Origin: Halomonas alimentaria
GTDB taxonomy: Bacteria; Pseudomonadota; Gammaproteobacteria; Pseudomonadales; Halomonadaceae
Direction of reading: 5' to 3'
Length of the DNA stretch: 64,000 bases
Assembly: GCF_009902005.1 (NCBI RefSeq)
Contig: NZ_WUTT01000001.1
Coordinates: 809,601-873,600 of the forward strand
Below the pieces are notes generated by a model, which saw only the letters and a list, made by a program, of their open reading frames with translations, did not search any database and was not told where the DNA came from. The translations under genes were made by a program, and so were the position numbers. Shown piece after piece: positions 11,303 to 18,457 of the stretch (positions within the stretch are counted from its first letter, which is position 1; every line of letters starts with the position of its first letter).

Positions 11303-11767
11303 ATGCGCGCGAAGCGAAGGATCAAGTCTGCCATCGGCCGCTGGGCGGCGATCGCGTCTACCCTGTTGTTGGCGGCGTGCAGCCACTCAATGGGGATAGA
11401 GGACGCGCAGCGACAGGCGCAGAAACCGGATAACTCCCTGATGCGGGTCATTAGCGGCGATGTGTGGTATCGCGAGCGTATCGCGCTGCCCCCCGGCGCC
11501 GAGCTGACCGTGACTCTTGAGGACCAGTCGCGTGCGGACGCGCCCGCCACCGTACTCACCGACTACACCCATACTGTCGATGGGGCTCCGCCCCCGTACC
11601 CTTTTCGCCTGGTGTTCAACCCCGCGGTTATCGATGAGCGCATGACCTACGGATTACGAGCCCGAATCGAGCACAATGGCGATCTGCTTTTCATCAGCAC
11701 ACAGCACATTGATCCGTTTGCCGGCAAGCCCGGCGATCCGGTACGTATCCGGGTGTCGCAGCCGTGA
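11303..11767 (+). CDS. YbaY-family lipoprotein
   Basis: A 154-residue predicted lipoprotein. A positively charged, hydrophobic signal leads to the lipobox LLAAC with lipidated C26. The mature domain has the YbaY/YscW-like beta-sandwich pattern: SGDVWYRERIALPPGAELTV, then DAPATVLTDYTHTV, PYPFRLVFNPAVID and a closing GDPVRIRV. Members are envelope lipoproteins of unclear role; some relate to secretin pilotins. The ATG at 11303 is preceded by AAAGGTGA. It stands alone between mmsA and the AhpD-like gene. Composition is less G+C-rich than its neighbours. The family call is fairly secure; function is unknown. Confidence 0.75.
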   Translation: MRAKRRIKSAIGRWAAIASTLLLAACSHSMGIEDAQRQAQKPDNSLMRVISGDVWYRERIALPPGAELTVTLEDQSRADAPATVLTDYTHTVDGAPPPYPFRLVFNPAVIDERMTYGLRARIEHNGDLLFISTQHIDPFAGKPGDPVRIRVSQP

Positions 11768-11927
11768 TCGCGATCCCCGCGCGATGCCGAGTGGTGCGTA
11801 GCGGGGCATCGTGACTTCAGCGGGGCGACGAAAGGCGAGTACGGCATATCTTGATCTCGGTGGTGACGTTGACGTTAACTGAAAGGCGCGCCGTAACCGC
11901 AACTCCAACTCCAACACAAGGCCCTCC

Positions 11928-12518
11928 ATGACCGCGCCCATCAGCCGTTTCCCCGTTCCCGAATCGATCCACGACCTGCCCGAGGACATCCGCGACGCCA
12001 TACTGGCGGTACAGGAGAAGGCCGGTTTCGTGCCCAACGTCTTCCTGATGCTGGCCCACCGTCCGGCGGAGTTCCGTGCCTTCTTCGCCTACCACGACGC
12101 CCTGATGGAGCGAGAGTCCGATACGCTGACCAAGGCGGAGAAGGAGATGATCGTGGTGGCCACCAGCGCCCGCAACCGCTGCCTCTACTGTGTGGTGGCC
12201 CACGGCGCGCTGGTGCGTATCTACGGCAAGGACCCGCTGCTGGCCGACCAGGTCGCCATCAACCACCGCACCGCGCCGATCAGCGAGCGTCATCGCACCA
12301 TGCTGGATTTCGCCATGTATTGCGGACTCGAGGTGGGGGAGCTCACCGACGAGTGGGAGGAGCGACTGACAGCCGGCGGTTTCACCCGCGACGATATCTG
12401 GGATATCGGCGCCATCGCCGCCTTCTTCGGCCTCTCCAACCGGCTGGTCACCCTGACCGGCACCCCGCCCAACGAGGAGTTCTACCTGATGGGGCGAGTA
12501 CCGCGGGAGAAGAAATAG
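11928..12518 (+). CDS. AhpD-like peroxidase-related protein
   Basis: A 196-residue alpha-helical protein of the carboxymuconolactone decarboxylase/AhpD superfamily. The redox-active pair is visible in ATSARNRCLYCVVAHGA as CxxC followed by a histidine three residues later, the arrangement of AhpD-type peroxidase-related enzymes. The second half has LDFAMYCGLEVGELTD and FFGLSNRLVTLTGTPPNEEFY, typical of the subgroup annotated as uncharacterised peroxidase-related enzyme. It probably acts on peroxides or as a thiol-disulfide partner in the cytoplasm. The ATG at 11928 has AAGG about 9 bases upstream. It ends 6 bases before the convergent HNH gene. Confidence 0.85.
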   Translation: MTAPISRFPVPESIHDLPEDIRDAILAVQEKAGFVPNVFLMLAHRPAEFRAFFAYHDALMERESDTLTKAEKEMIVVATSARNRCLYCVVAHGALVRIYGKDPLLADQVAINHRTAPISERHRTMLDFAMYCGLEVGELTDEWEERLTAGGFTRDDIWDIGAIAAFFGLSNRLVTLTGTPPNEEFYLMGRVPREKK

Positions 12519-12524
12519 TAGTCT

Positions 12525-13445
12525 CTACCGAGTCAAGAATCGCTGATAACGCAGCTCCAGTGCTTCCTGGCTCGGCCTATCCCTGTCGTTTCTGGGGATA
12601 GCGATTCGCTGGCCGTTGAGCTGCTTCATGCTTTCTAGCAGAGGCCCATCCTGTGTCGAGAGCAGGTTGTCATTCAGGTGGATGCGGTAGTCGGGGTCTA
12701 TGCCGATCAAGTCGGCATCGTAGGCCCTGTGGTGTAGCCGGCTGAGCGATATGCCATTGCTCACTTCGGCGGTGCTGTCCTGATGGGTATCGGGAATGAT
12801 ATGCGCTGCCTCCAATAGTTGTGGCACGGGCAACCCTGTCATGGCGCAGCGATTGGAATATGCCAGCATCACTCGTGCCCGGAATTCAGCCTGATGGACT
12901 CGCGTTTTGGCTTCACGGATAACGTAGCGCTTCTCTATCTCATCGACCGTATAGGCCCCATGGCTTTCAGCGACATGGCGCGCCTGGCCAGCTCGGTCGT
13001 GCATGCTGACATGGCATAGCTCTTTGGCCAGGTCCACGTTGTCGATATAGCAGGGCCATAAGGGAAGGTAGCGGCCTGGTGCGACACCCACTAGGTAGAT
13101 GATCGGGTCCTGCCTCTCGTAGCTGATTAAGAGCTGACGGTTAGCACGTTTGGCTGTTCCGCCGGCTTCAAGTGAATACCAGAAGCCGCCCTCGTCGCTC
13201 GTAGCATCGGAGTAAATATTGATACGTCCCTGCTTGGGCACCACGGTTTTGATGCTCAGGATGCCGTCTGGCATTTGCCTGGGTTGAAAGATGCCGATTG
13301 CTCGACTGGCGATGAAGAATGATTCACTATCCAAGGGAATTGGCTTAGCAATGGCCTCCCAAGGCACATCATTCGAGTATTGTTGATTGAGTGCTTCAAG
13401 GCGCCGAAAGGCTGCTTGGCGAAGACGAGTGTCAATATTCAGCAA
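12525..13445 (-). CDS. HNH endonuclease with N-terminal recognition-like domain
   Basis: A 306-residue protein. The C-terminal third is an HNH nuclease of the McrA/HNH_2 kind: YSNRCAMTGLPVPQLLEAAH (about residues 198-217), then NGISLSRLHHRAYDADLIGI. The N-terminal domain (GIFQPRQMPDGILSIKTVV, then GRINIYSDATSDEGG and PIIYLVGVAPGRYLPLWPCY) matches what is seen in putative stand-alone restriction endonucleases; I infer a DNA-recognition role. The start is TTG at 13445, the only start codon after the upstream in-frame stop, with GGGGAA upstream. The gene is visibly AT-richer than its surroundings and has no methylase neighbour, which suggests horizontal transfer and possibly modification-dependent cleavage. 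Confidence 0.8.
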   Translation of the reverse strand: MLNIDTRLRQAAFRRLEALNQQYSNDVPWEAIAKPIPLDSESFFIASRAIGIFQPRQMPDGILSIKTVVPKQGRINIYSDATSDEGGFWYSLEAGGTAKRANRQLLISYERQDPIIYLVGVAPGRYLPLWPCYIDNVDLAKELCHVSMHDRAGQARHVAESHGAYTVDEIEKRYVIREAKTRVHQAEFRARVMLAYSNRCAMTGLPVPQLLEAAHIIPDTHQDSTAEVSNGISLSRLHHRAYDADLIGIDPDYRIHLNDNLLSTQDGPLLESMKQLNGQRIAIPRNDRDRPSQEALELRYQRFLTR

Positions 13446-13663
13446 AGCTGGTTCCCCACTCTATGCCGATAGTATCCGCTCATACTAATCAAGAAGGGTG
13501 GCTTTTACACCGTTGAGTGTATTGAGCGCTGCGAAGATCTTCTGTGCCGTCGAGTAGTCGAGCGTGTGTCGCCGGTCCCCTGGCAGGCAGGACTCTGCCT
13601 CGCTATGATGCCTCCGGCTCGTCGTGTTGCTGACAGCGGCGGGCCCACACAACACATTCACTT

Positions 13664-13759
13664 GTCGCCAGGGGAGTCCCGCCGCATCTGCGGGGGCTGA
13701 GAGGGCCATGCGCCGACCCTGGAACCTGATCCGGTTAATACCGGCGGAGGAAGTGCGAC
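13664..13759 (+). promoter_or_regulatory. TPP (THI-box) riboswitch
   Basis: A thiamine pyrophosphate riboswitch by direct pattern: AGGGGAG near 13670, GGGGGCTGAGAG near 13692, ACCCTGGAACCTGATCCGG from about 13715, and TTAATACCGGCGGAGGAA to 13752. These match the conserved CUGAGA and ACCUGAUC...AAUACC...GCGNAGGAA boxes. The P1 helix pairs GTCGC (13664-13668) with GCGAC (13755-13759), ending flush against the ATG at 13760. The Shine-Dalgarno GGAGG (13746-13750) is inside the conserved 3' box. Ligand binding should therefore hide the ribosome site, giving translational repression of the symporter and the coupled tenA. Confidence 0.95.
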
Positions 13760-15166
13760 ATGCCCTACCTGACGTCTGCCGTGCTCGGCGCGGCGCTGCT
13801 GTGCTTTGCTTTCCTGGGCCTGCGGGCCCGCCGGGCCGATGGCCCCCTCGATGACTACGTGACCGCCCGCAATTCCCAGGGCGCCCAGGCCATCGGCCTG
13901 TCGTTCCTGGCCTCCGGCATGGGCGCCTGGATCCTCTTCGCGCCGCCGGAGATCGGCGCCTTCGTGGGACCGGTGGCGCTGGCCGGCTATGCCATCGGCT
14001 CCTCGCTGCCCTTCATCGTGCTGGGGCTCTACGGTCCCGCGATCCGCCGCCACCTGCCGCAAGGCCGCAGCATCGGCGAGTTCGCCGAGGCCTGCTACGG
14101 CGCCGGGGTGCGCCGCTGGGTGGCCTTCGTCTCGGTGGCCTACATGGCGCTCTTCCTGGCCGCCGAGCTCACCGCCATCGGCGCCATCGCCGCCATCCTC
14201 TCGGATGTGCCGCCCGCGCTGGTGATCCTGGGGCTGGCGGTGGTCACCCTGGTCTACACCACGCTGGGCGGCCTGCGGGCGAGCCTCGCCACCGATCGCT
14301 GGCAGGCCTGGCTGCTGCTGGCCCTGCTGGTACTGGTGGGCGGCGTGGCCTGGTGGTGGCTGCCACCGATGCCCGCCGAGGCGAAGATGCCTGCCATTCC
14401 CGCCGGCAGTGCGCTCTCCGTGGCGCTGACCCTGGTGATCGCGGTCACTGCGGCCAACCTCTTCCACCAGGGCTACTGGCAGCGGATCTGGGCCGCCGAG
14501 GATGATCGCGCCCTGAGCCGCGGGGCGCTGCTGGGCGGCGCCAGCAGCCTGCTGGTGGTGATGGCAATCGGCGGGCTCGGCATGCTGGCGGCGATGCACG
14601 CCCTGCCGCTGGGCGAGCCGCCGATGCCCTTCTTCGCGCTGCTCTCCGCGGCGCCGGCCTGGCTGGGCCTGCCGGCCCTGGTGCTGGCGGTGACCCTGGT
14701 GGCCTCGAGCGTCGATACCCTGCAGAACGCCATCGCCTCCATGGCGGTGGCCAGCAGCGGCCGGCGCGGGCTCTCGGTGCGCGCCGCGCGCCTGGTGACG
14801 GTGGCGCTGATGGTGCCGGTGGTCTGGATGGCCCTGCAGGGCTTCTCGGTGCTGCGCCTGTTCCTGATCGCGGACCTCCTGTGTGCGGCCATCGTGGTGC
14901 CGGTGCTGCTGGGGCTGTGGCGGCGCATGTCGCCGCTGGCCGCGGTGGTCGGCGGCGTGGCCGGCATGCTCGGTGCCATCGTGCCGGGCTGGCTCAGTCA
15001 GGGCAGCCTCGCCGCCGGCGTGCTGGCGGCTACCTTCCCCGGCAGCATCCCGACGCTTCCGCCCTTCCTGGGGGCACTGGTCGGCTCGACGCTCGTCAGC
15101 CTGTTGGTCGCCTGGCTGCGTCCGGGCGAGAGGCTCCAGCCCGCCCGCGAAGGAGACGCCCGATGA
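13760..15166 (+). CDS. SSS symporter, probable thiamine-precursor transporter
   Basis: A 468-residue, highly hydrophobic SSS-family sodium symporter of about 13 helices. Family marks include FLASGMGAWILFAPPEIGAF, AELTAIGAIAAIL, VTLVYTTLGGLRASLATDRWQ truncated here to VTLVYTTLGGLRAS, and LVASSVDTLQNAIASMAV at the usual sodium-site helix. The TPP riboswitch immediately upstream and the ATGA overlap with tenA show that it serves thiamine salvage. It most likely imports the pyrimidine moiety, an aminopyrimidine degradation product, or thiamine itself. SSS-type carriers under TPP riboswitches have been predicted before as ThiV-like; this is inference from context. The ATG at 13760 is fixed by the riboswitch-embedded GGAGG. 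Confidence 0.88.
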   Translation: MPYLTSAVLGAALLCFAFLGLRARRADGPLDDYVTARNSQGAQAIGLSFLASGMGAWILFAPPEIGAFVGPVALAGYAIGSSLPFIVLGLYGPAIRRHLPQGRSIGEFAEACYGAGVRRWVAFVSVAYMALFLAAELTAIGAIAAILSDVPPALVILGLAVVTLVYTTLGGLRASLATDRWQAWLLLALLVLVGGVAWWWLPPMPAEAKMPAIPAGSALSVALTLVIAVTAANLFHQGYWQRIWAAEDDRALSRGALLGGASSLLVVMAIGGLGMLAAMHALPLGEPPMPFFALLSAAPAWLGLPALVLAVTLVASSVDTLQNAIASMAVASSGRRGLSVRAARLVTVALMVPVVWMALQGFSVLRLFLIADLLCAAIVVPVLLGLWRRMSPLAAVVGGVAGMLGAIVPGWLSQGSLAAGVLAATFPGSIPTLPPFLGALVGSTLVSLLVAWLRPGERLQPAREGDAR

Positions 15167-15858
15167 ACACCCGCGCCGATTTCAACGCCTGGGCCGCGCA
15201 GCAGGACGCGCCGCGCCTCACCGACTGGCTGCGCGAGATCAGCGAGCCCGACTGGTCTTCTACCGTGAACCATCCGCTGTTCGACGCCCTGGCCGAGGGG
15301 CGCCTCGCCGGTGCCGACTTCGCCGCCTACATGGCGCAGGACTACGGCTTCGTGGATCCCTTCACCGCGCTGATCGGCTTCGCCATCGGCCGGGCGCCTT
15401 GTATGGCGGACCGGGTGGTGCTGGGGCAGTTCATGGGCATGCTGACCAGCGACGAGAACAGCACCTTCCAGCGCACCTTCGAGGCCTTCGGGGTGCCGGC
15501 CTCGACGCCCGAGGCGCCGGCCTGGCTGCCCGAGACCCGGGCCTTCCAGGCGCTGCTGCGCGAGACCGGTGATGGCGGCGGCTATGCGGAGATCCTGGCG
15601 GTGCTGGTGGTCACCGAGTGGGTCTACCTGGAGTGGGCGCTGCGGGTGACGCGTGCAGGCGACCTGCACCCGCTGATGGGGGAGTGGATCGACCTGCACG
15701 ACAACCCCGCCTTCCAGGAGTTCGTGGCCTGGCTGCGCCGCCGCCTGGACGAGGAGGCCGAGGCGCTCGATGACGCCGCCTTCGCCCGCATGGCCGAGTG
15801 CTTCCGTGAGACTGTGGCCAGGGAGCGAGCCTTCCACGACGCCGTGATGCCGCGCTGA
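15163..15858 (+). CDS. tenA: TenA-family aminopyrimidine salvage protein, Cys-less (TenA_E-like)
   Basis: A 231-residue all-helical TenA/PQQC-fold protein. TenA enzymes hydrolyse amino-HMP from degraded thiamine to HMP in the cytoplasm. The usual catalytic cysteine lies in a helix read as LPCxWxY; here the corresponding stretch is LAVLVVTEWVYLEWALR, with T151 where Cys is expected and Glu next to it. This is the pattern of the Cys-less TenA_E group, known in plants and some bacteria to act in pyrimidine salvage with a shifted substrate range. The start overlaps the symporter stop (ATGA at 15163-15166) and AAGGAG precedes it, so translation is coupled and thiamine-controlled. Confidence 0.88.
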   Translation: MNTRADFNAWAAQQDAPRLTDWLREISEPDWSSTVNHPLFDALAEGRLAGADFAAYMAQDYGFVDPFTALIGFAIGRAPCMADRVVLGQFMGMLTSDENSTFQRTFEAFGVPASTPEAPAWLPETRAFQALLRETGDGGGYAEILAVLVVTEWVYLEWALRVTRAGDLHPLMGEWIDLHDNPAFQEFVAWLRRRLDEEAEALDDAAFARMAECFRETVARERAFHDAVMPR

Positions 15859-15922
15859 GCGCACTGGGTGCATGGCCGTCGGCATGCCCGCGTTGCTGCG
15901 CAAGGAAGGCGGGAAGCCTCCC

Positions 15923-16333
15923 TCAGTCGAGGAAGAGGTCGGCGGGTAGCCCGAAGCGCTGGGTCAGGGCCTTGATCTGGCGCACGTTCAGGCGCCGCTT
16001 GCCGTTCAGGATCTCCGAGATCACCGATTGGGTGCCGACTTCCGGCAGGCTCGACTGGTCGAGGCCGTGCCACTGCATTAGCTGGCGGAGCATGTCGGCC
16101 CCCCTCACCTCAGGGATCGGGCGATGGGCATCGTCATATTCCTCGATGAGGTCACCCATGTGTGAGGCGAGGCTTGCCAGGGGGTGCTCCTCGTCGTCTC
16201 CGACCAGTTCCAGCAGCTCATCGAGCGCTGCGACAAGGGCATCGTAGTCGTCTTCCGATTCCGGGGCATTGAGCAGGGGGGCCACGAAGCGCCAGTGGGC
16301 GGCCGCCTGTTGGACGATGCTGGTCATGTTCAC
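15923..16333 (-). CDS. higA: HigA-type antitoxin (XRE helix-turn-helix)
   Basis: A 136-residue antitoxin with an N-terminal helical region and a C-terminal XRE helix-turn-helix (LPEVGTQSVISEILNGKRRL, then NVRQIKALTQRFGLPADLFL). The large N-terminal segment contains an EESDDYDAL-like acidic stretch, as in YgjM/HigA-type antitoxins that pair with HigB of the PF09907 kind. The start ATG at 16333 overlaps the toxin stop by four bases, so the toxin comes first as is typical for HigBA. It should neutralise the toxin and repress the operon through the palindrome upstream of higB. Confidence 0.9.
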   Translation of the reverse strand: MNMTSIVQQAAAHWRFVAPLLNAPESEDDYDALVAALDELLELVGDDEEHPLASLASHMGDLIEEYDDAHRPIPEVRGADMLRQLMQWHGLDQSSLPEVGTQSVISEILNGKRRLNVRQIKALTQRFGLPADLFLD

Positions 16334-16617
16334 TCCTTCCAGGTGCCCCTATCGTATTCGGTATGATCGAGGACGTACTGGATATAGACCTTCTTGAATC
16401 GATAATGCACCACGGCGATGAGACGAATCTTGTTGCCGCCGATATCGAAGACATGCTGCCGGCCGACCTTGTCGGTGGCGGGAAACAGTGCCTTCATCTC
16501 GGTAAAGCTGCCGGGCTCGCTCGACTTCATGAGCCGATACCAGGCATCCAGTGCAGAGGCGGCTTGGGGCCATTTCTGCTTGGCTTCCCAGATGCGTTTC
16601 TGGGTGATGACATGCAT
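16330..16617 (-). CDS. higB: HigB-type toxin (RelE-superfamily mRNA interferase)
   Basis: A 95-residue HigB-like toxin. The family pattern is clear: an N-terminal helix with IWEAKQKWPQAASALDAWY, a middle VGRQHVFDIGGNKIRLIAVV and the C-terminal YIQYVLDHTEYDRGTWKE. Toxins of this family cleave mRNA on the ribosome; His and Asp/Glu near the C-terminus (DHTEYD) are the expected functional residues. The start at 16617 lies 11 bases downstream of a perfect operator palindrome. It is transcribed first and overlaps higA by ATGA. The locus sits between tenA and ilvD as an isolated stability or defence module. Confidence 0.92.
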   Translation of the reverse strand: MHVITQKRIWEAKQKWPQAASALDAWYRLMKSSEPGSFTEMKALFPATDKVGRQHVFDIGGNKIRLIAVVHYRFKKVYIQYVLDHTEYDRGTWKE

Positions 16618-16628
16618 AACGGCTGCTC

Positions 16629-16645
16629 TATCGCATTATGCGATA
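16629..16645. promoter_or_regulatory. Perfect palindromic operator of higBA
   Basis: TATCGCAT-T-ATGCGATA is a perfect inverted repeat of 8 bp arms about a single central base, placed directly before the higB start at 16617. A CATAAT box lies inside it on the minus strand. This is the expected position and form for HigA autorepression. Confidence 0.75.
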
Positions 16646-16756
16646 AATAGTAGCCGTCCACGTATCATGTGGCAAGGTTGGCAGGTCGTCCATGGACAGC
16701 TACATGGCTTGCGGTCCACCCTCTGAGGGTCACGCCATCTTCACAGGAGCCCTGCC

Positions 16757-18445
16757 ATGAGCGATACCCCGAAAGATTCCCGCCGCCGCCACTCCGCCCC
16801 GGTGGTGGACGGCCCCGGCAAGGCGGCCAGCCGCGCCATGCTGCGTGCGGTGGGCTTCACCGACGCCGACTTCAGGAAGCCTCAGGTGGGCATCGCTTCC
16901 ACCTGGAGCAACCTCACTCCCTGCAACAGCCATATCGACGAGCTGGCCCGCCATGCCAGCGACGGCGCGGATGCCGCCGGCGGCAAGGGGGTGATCTTCA
17001 ACACCATCACCATCTCCGACGGCATCGCCAACGGCACCGAGGGCATGAAGTACTCGCTGGTGTCCCGGGAGGTGATCGCCGACTCCATCGAGACGGTGGC
17101 CGGCTGCGAGGGCTTCGACGGCCTGGTGGCCATCGGCGGTTGCGACAAGAACATGCCGGGCTGCCTGATGGGCCTGGCGCGGCTGAACCGCCCCAGCGTC
17201 TTCGTCTACGGCGGCACCATCCTGCCCGGCAAGGGCCACACCGACATCGTCTCGGTGTTCGAGGCCATGGGCGCCCACAGCCGCGGCGACATCGACCTGA
17301 TCGAGCTCAAGCAGATCGAGGAGACGGCGATTCCCGGGCCCGGCTCCTGCGGCGGCATGTACACCGCCAACACCATGGCCTCGGCCATCGAGGCGCTGGG
17401 CATGAGCCTGCCGGGAAGCTCCGCCCAGAACGCCGTCTCCAACGACAAGCGCGAGGACTGTGAGGCGGCCGGTGCGGCGGTGCTCGAGCTGCTCGAACGC
17501 GACCTCAAGCCCTCGGACATCATGACCCGGGAGGCCTTCGAGAACGCCATCACCGTGGTGATCGCCCTGGGTGGCTCCACCAACGCGGTGCTGCACCTGA
17601 TCGGCATGGCCCGCACCATCGGGGTGGAGCTGAGTCTCGAGGACTTCACCCGCATCGGCCGCCGCGTGCCGGTGGTGGCCGACCTGCGCCCCAGCGGCCA
17701 CTACATGATGAGCGAGCTGGTGGCGATCGGCGGCATCCAGCCGCTGATGAAGATCCTGCTCGATGCCGGCCTGCTGCACGGCGACTGCCTCACCGTGACC
17801 GGAAAGACCCTGGCCGAGAACCTGGCGAGCGTCGCTCCCTATCCCGACGACCAGACGATCATCGCGGCGCTGGATGCGCCCATCAAGGCGGAGAGCCACC
17901 TGCGCATCCTCTTCGGCAACCTGGCGCCCGAGGGAGCGGTGGCCAAGATCACCGGCAAGGAGGGCACCCGCTTCGCAGGCTCCGCCCGGGTATTCGGCTC
18001 CGAGGAGGAGGCCCAGGCGCGCATCAACGACGGCACCGTGGTGGCCGGCGACGTGGTGGTGATCCGCTACGAGGGGCCGCGCGGCGGGCCCGGCATGCGC
18101 GAGATGCTCACCCCCACCTCGGCGATCATGGGCCGCGGGCTCGGCAGCGAGGTGGCGTTGATCACCGACGGGCGCTTCTCCGGCGGCAGCCACGGCTTCG
18201 TGGTCGGCCATGTGACCCCGGAGGCCTTCGACGGCGGCCCGCTGGCGCTGGTGGAGGATGGCGACCGCATCACCATCGACGCCGAGGCCGACACCATCGA
18301 CGTCGACCTCACCGACGAGGAGCTGATGCGCCGCCGCGCCGCCTGGCAGCAGCCGGCGCCGCGCTATACCCGCGGGGTGCTGGCCAAGTATGCGAGGCTG
18401 GTCAGCTCGGCCAGCACCGGGGCGGTGACCGACTCACAGGAGTAG
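16757..18445 (+). CDS. ilvD: Dihydroxy-acid dehydratase IlvD
   Basis: A 562-residue IlvD/Edd-family iron-sulfur dehydratase. It converts 2,3-dihydroxy-isovalerate and 2,3-dihydroxy-3-methylvalerate into the keto acids of valine, leucine and isoleucine synthesis. The cluster cysteines are visible in [18 protein letters not shown] and [14 protein letters not shown]. The C-terminal domain has [19 protein letters not shown] and [18 protein letters not shown], the IlvD rather than the Edd form. The length is in the range of the shorter IlvD forms. The ATG at 16757 has AGGAG upstream. It is monocistronic here; the other ilv genes are not in the window. Confidence 0.95.
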   Translation: MSDTPKDSRRRHSAPVVDGPGKAASRAMLRAVGFTDADFRKPQVGIASTWSNLTPCNSHIDELARHASDGADAAGGKGVIFNTITISDGIANGTEGMKYSLVSREVIADSIETVAGCEGFDGLVAIGGCDKNMPGCLMGLARLNRPSVFVYGGTILPGKGHTDIVSVFEAMGAHSRGDIDLIELKQIEETAIPGPGSCGGMYTANTMASAIEALGMSLPGSSAQNAVSNDKREDCEAAGAAVLELLERDLKPSDIMTREAFENAITVVIALGGSTNAVLHLIGMARTIGVELSLEDFTRIGRRVPVVADLRPSGHYMMSELVAIGGIQPLMKILLDAGLLHGDCLTVTGKTLAENLASVAPYPDDQTIIAALDAPIKAESHLRILFGNLAPEGAVAKITGKEGTRFAGSARVFGSEEEAQARINDGTVVAGDVVVIRYEGPRGGPGMREMLTPTSAIMGRGLGSEVALITDGRFSGGSHGFVVGHVTPEAFDGGPLALVEDGDRITIDAEADTIDVDLTDEELMRRRAAWQQPAPRYTRGVLAKYARLVSSASTGAVTDSQE

Positions 18446-18457
18446 CGTCGGGCGGGG

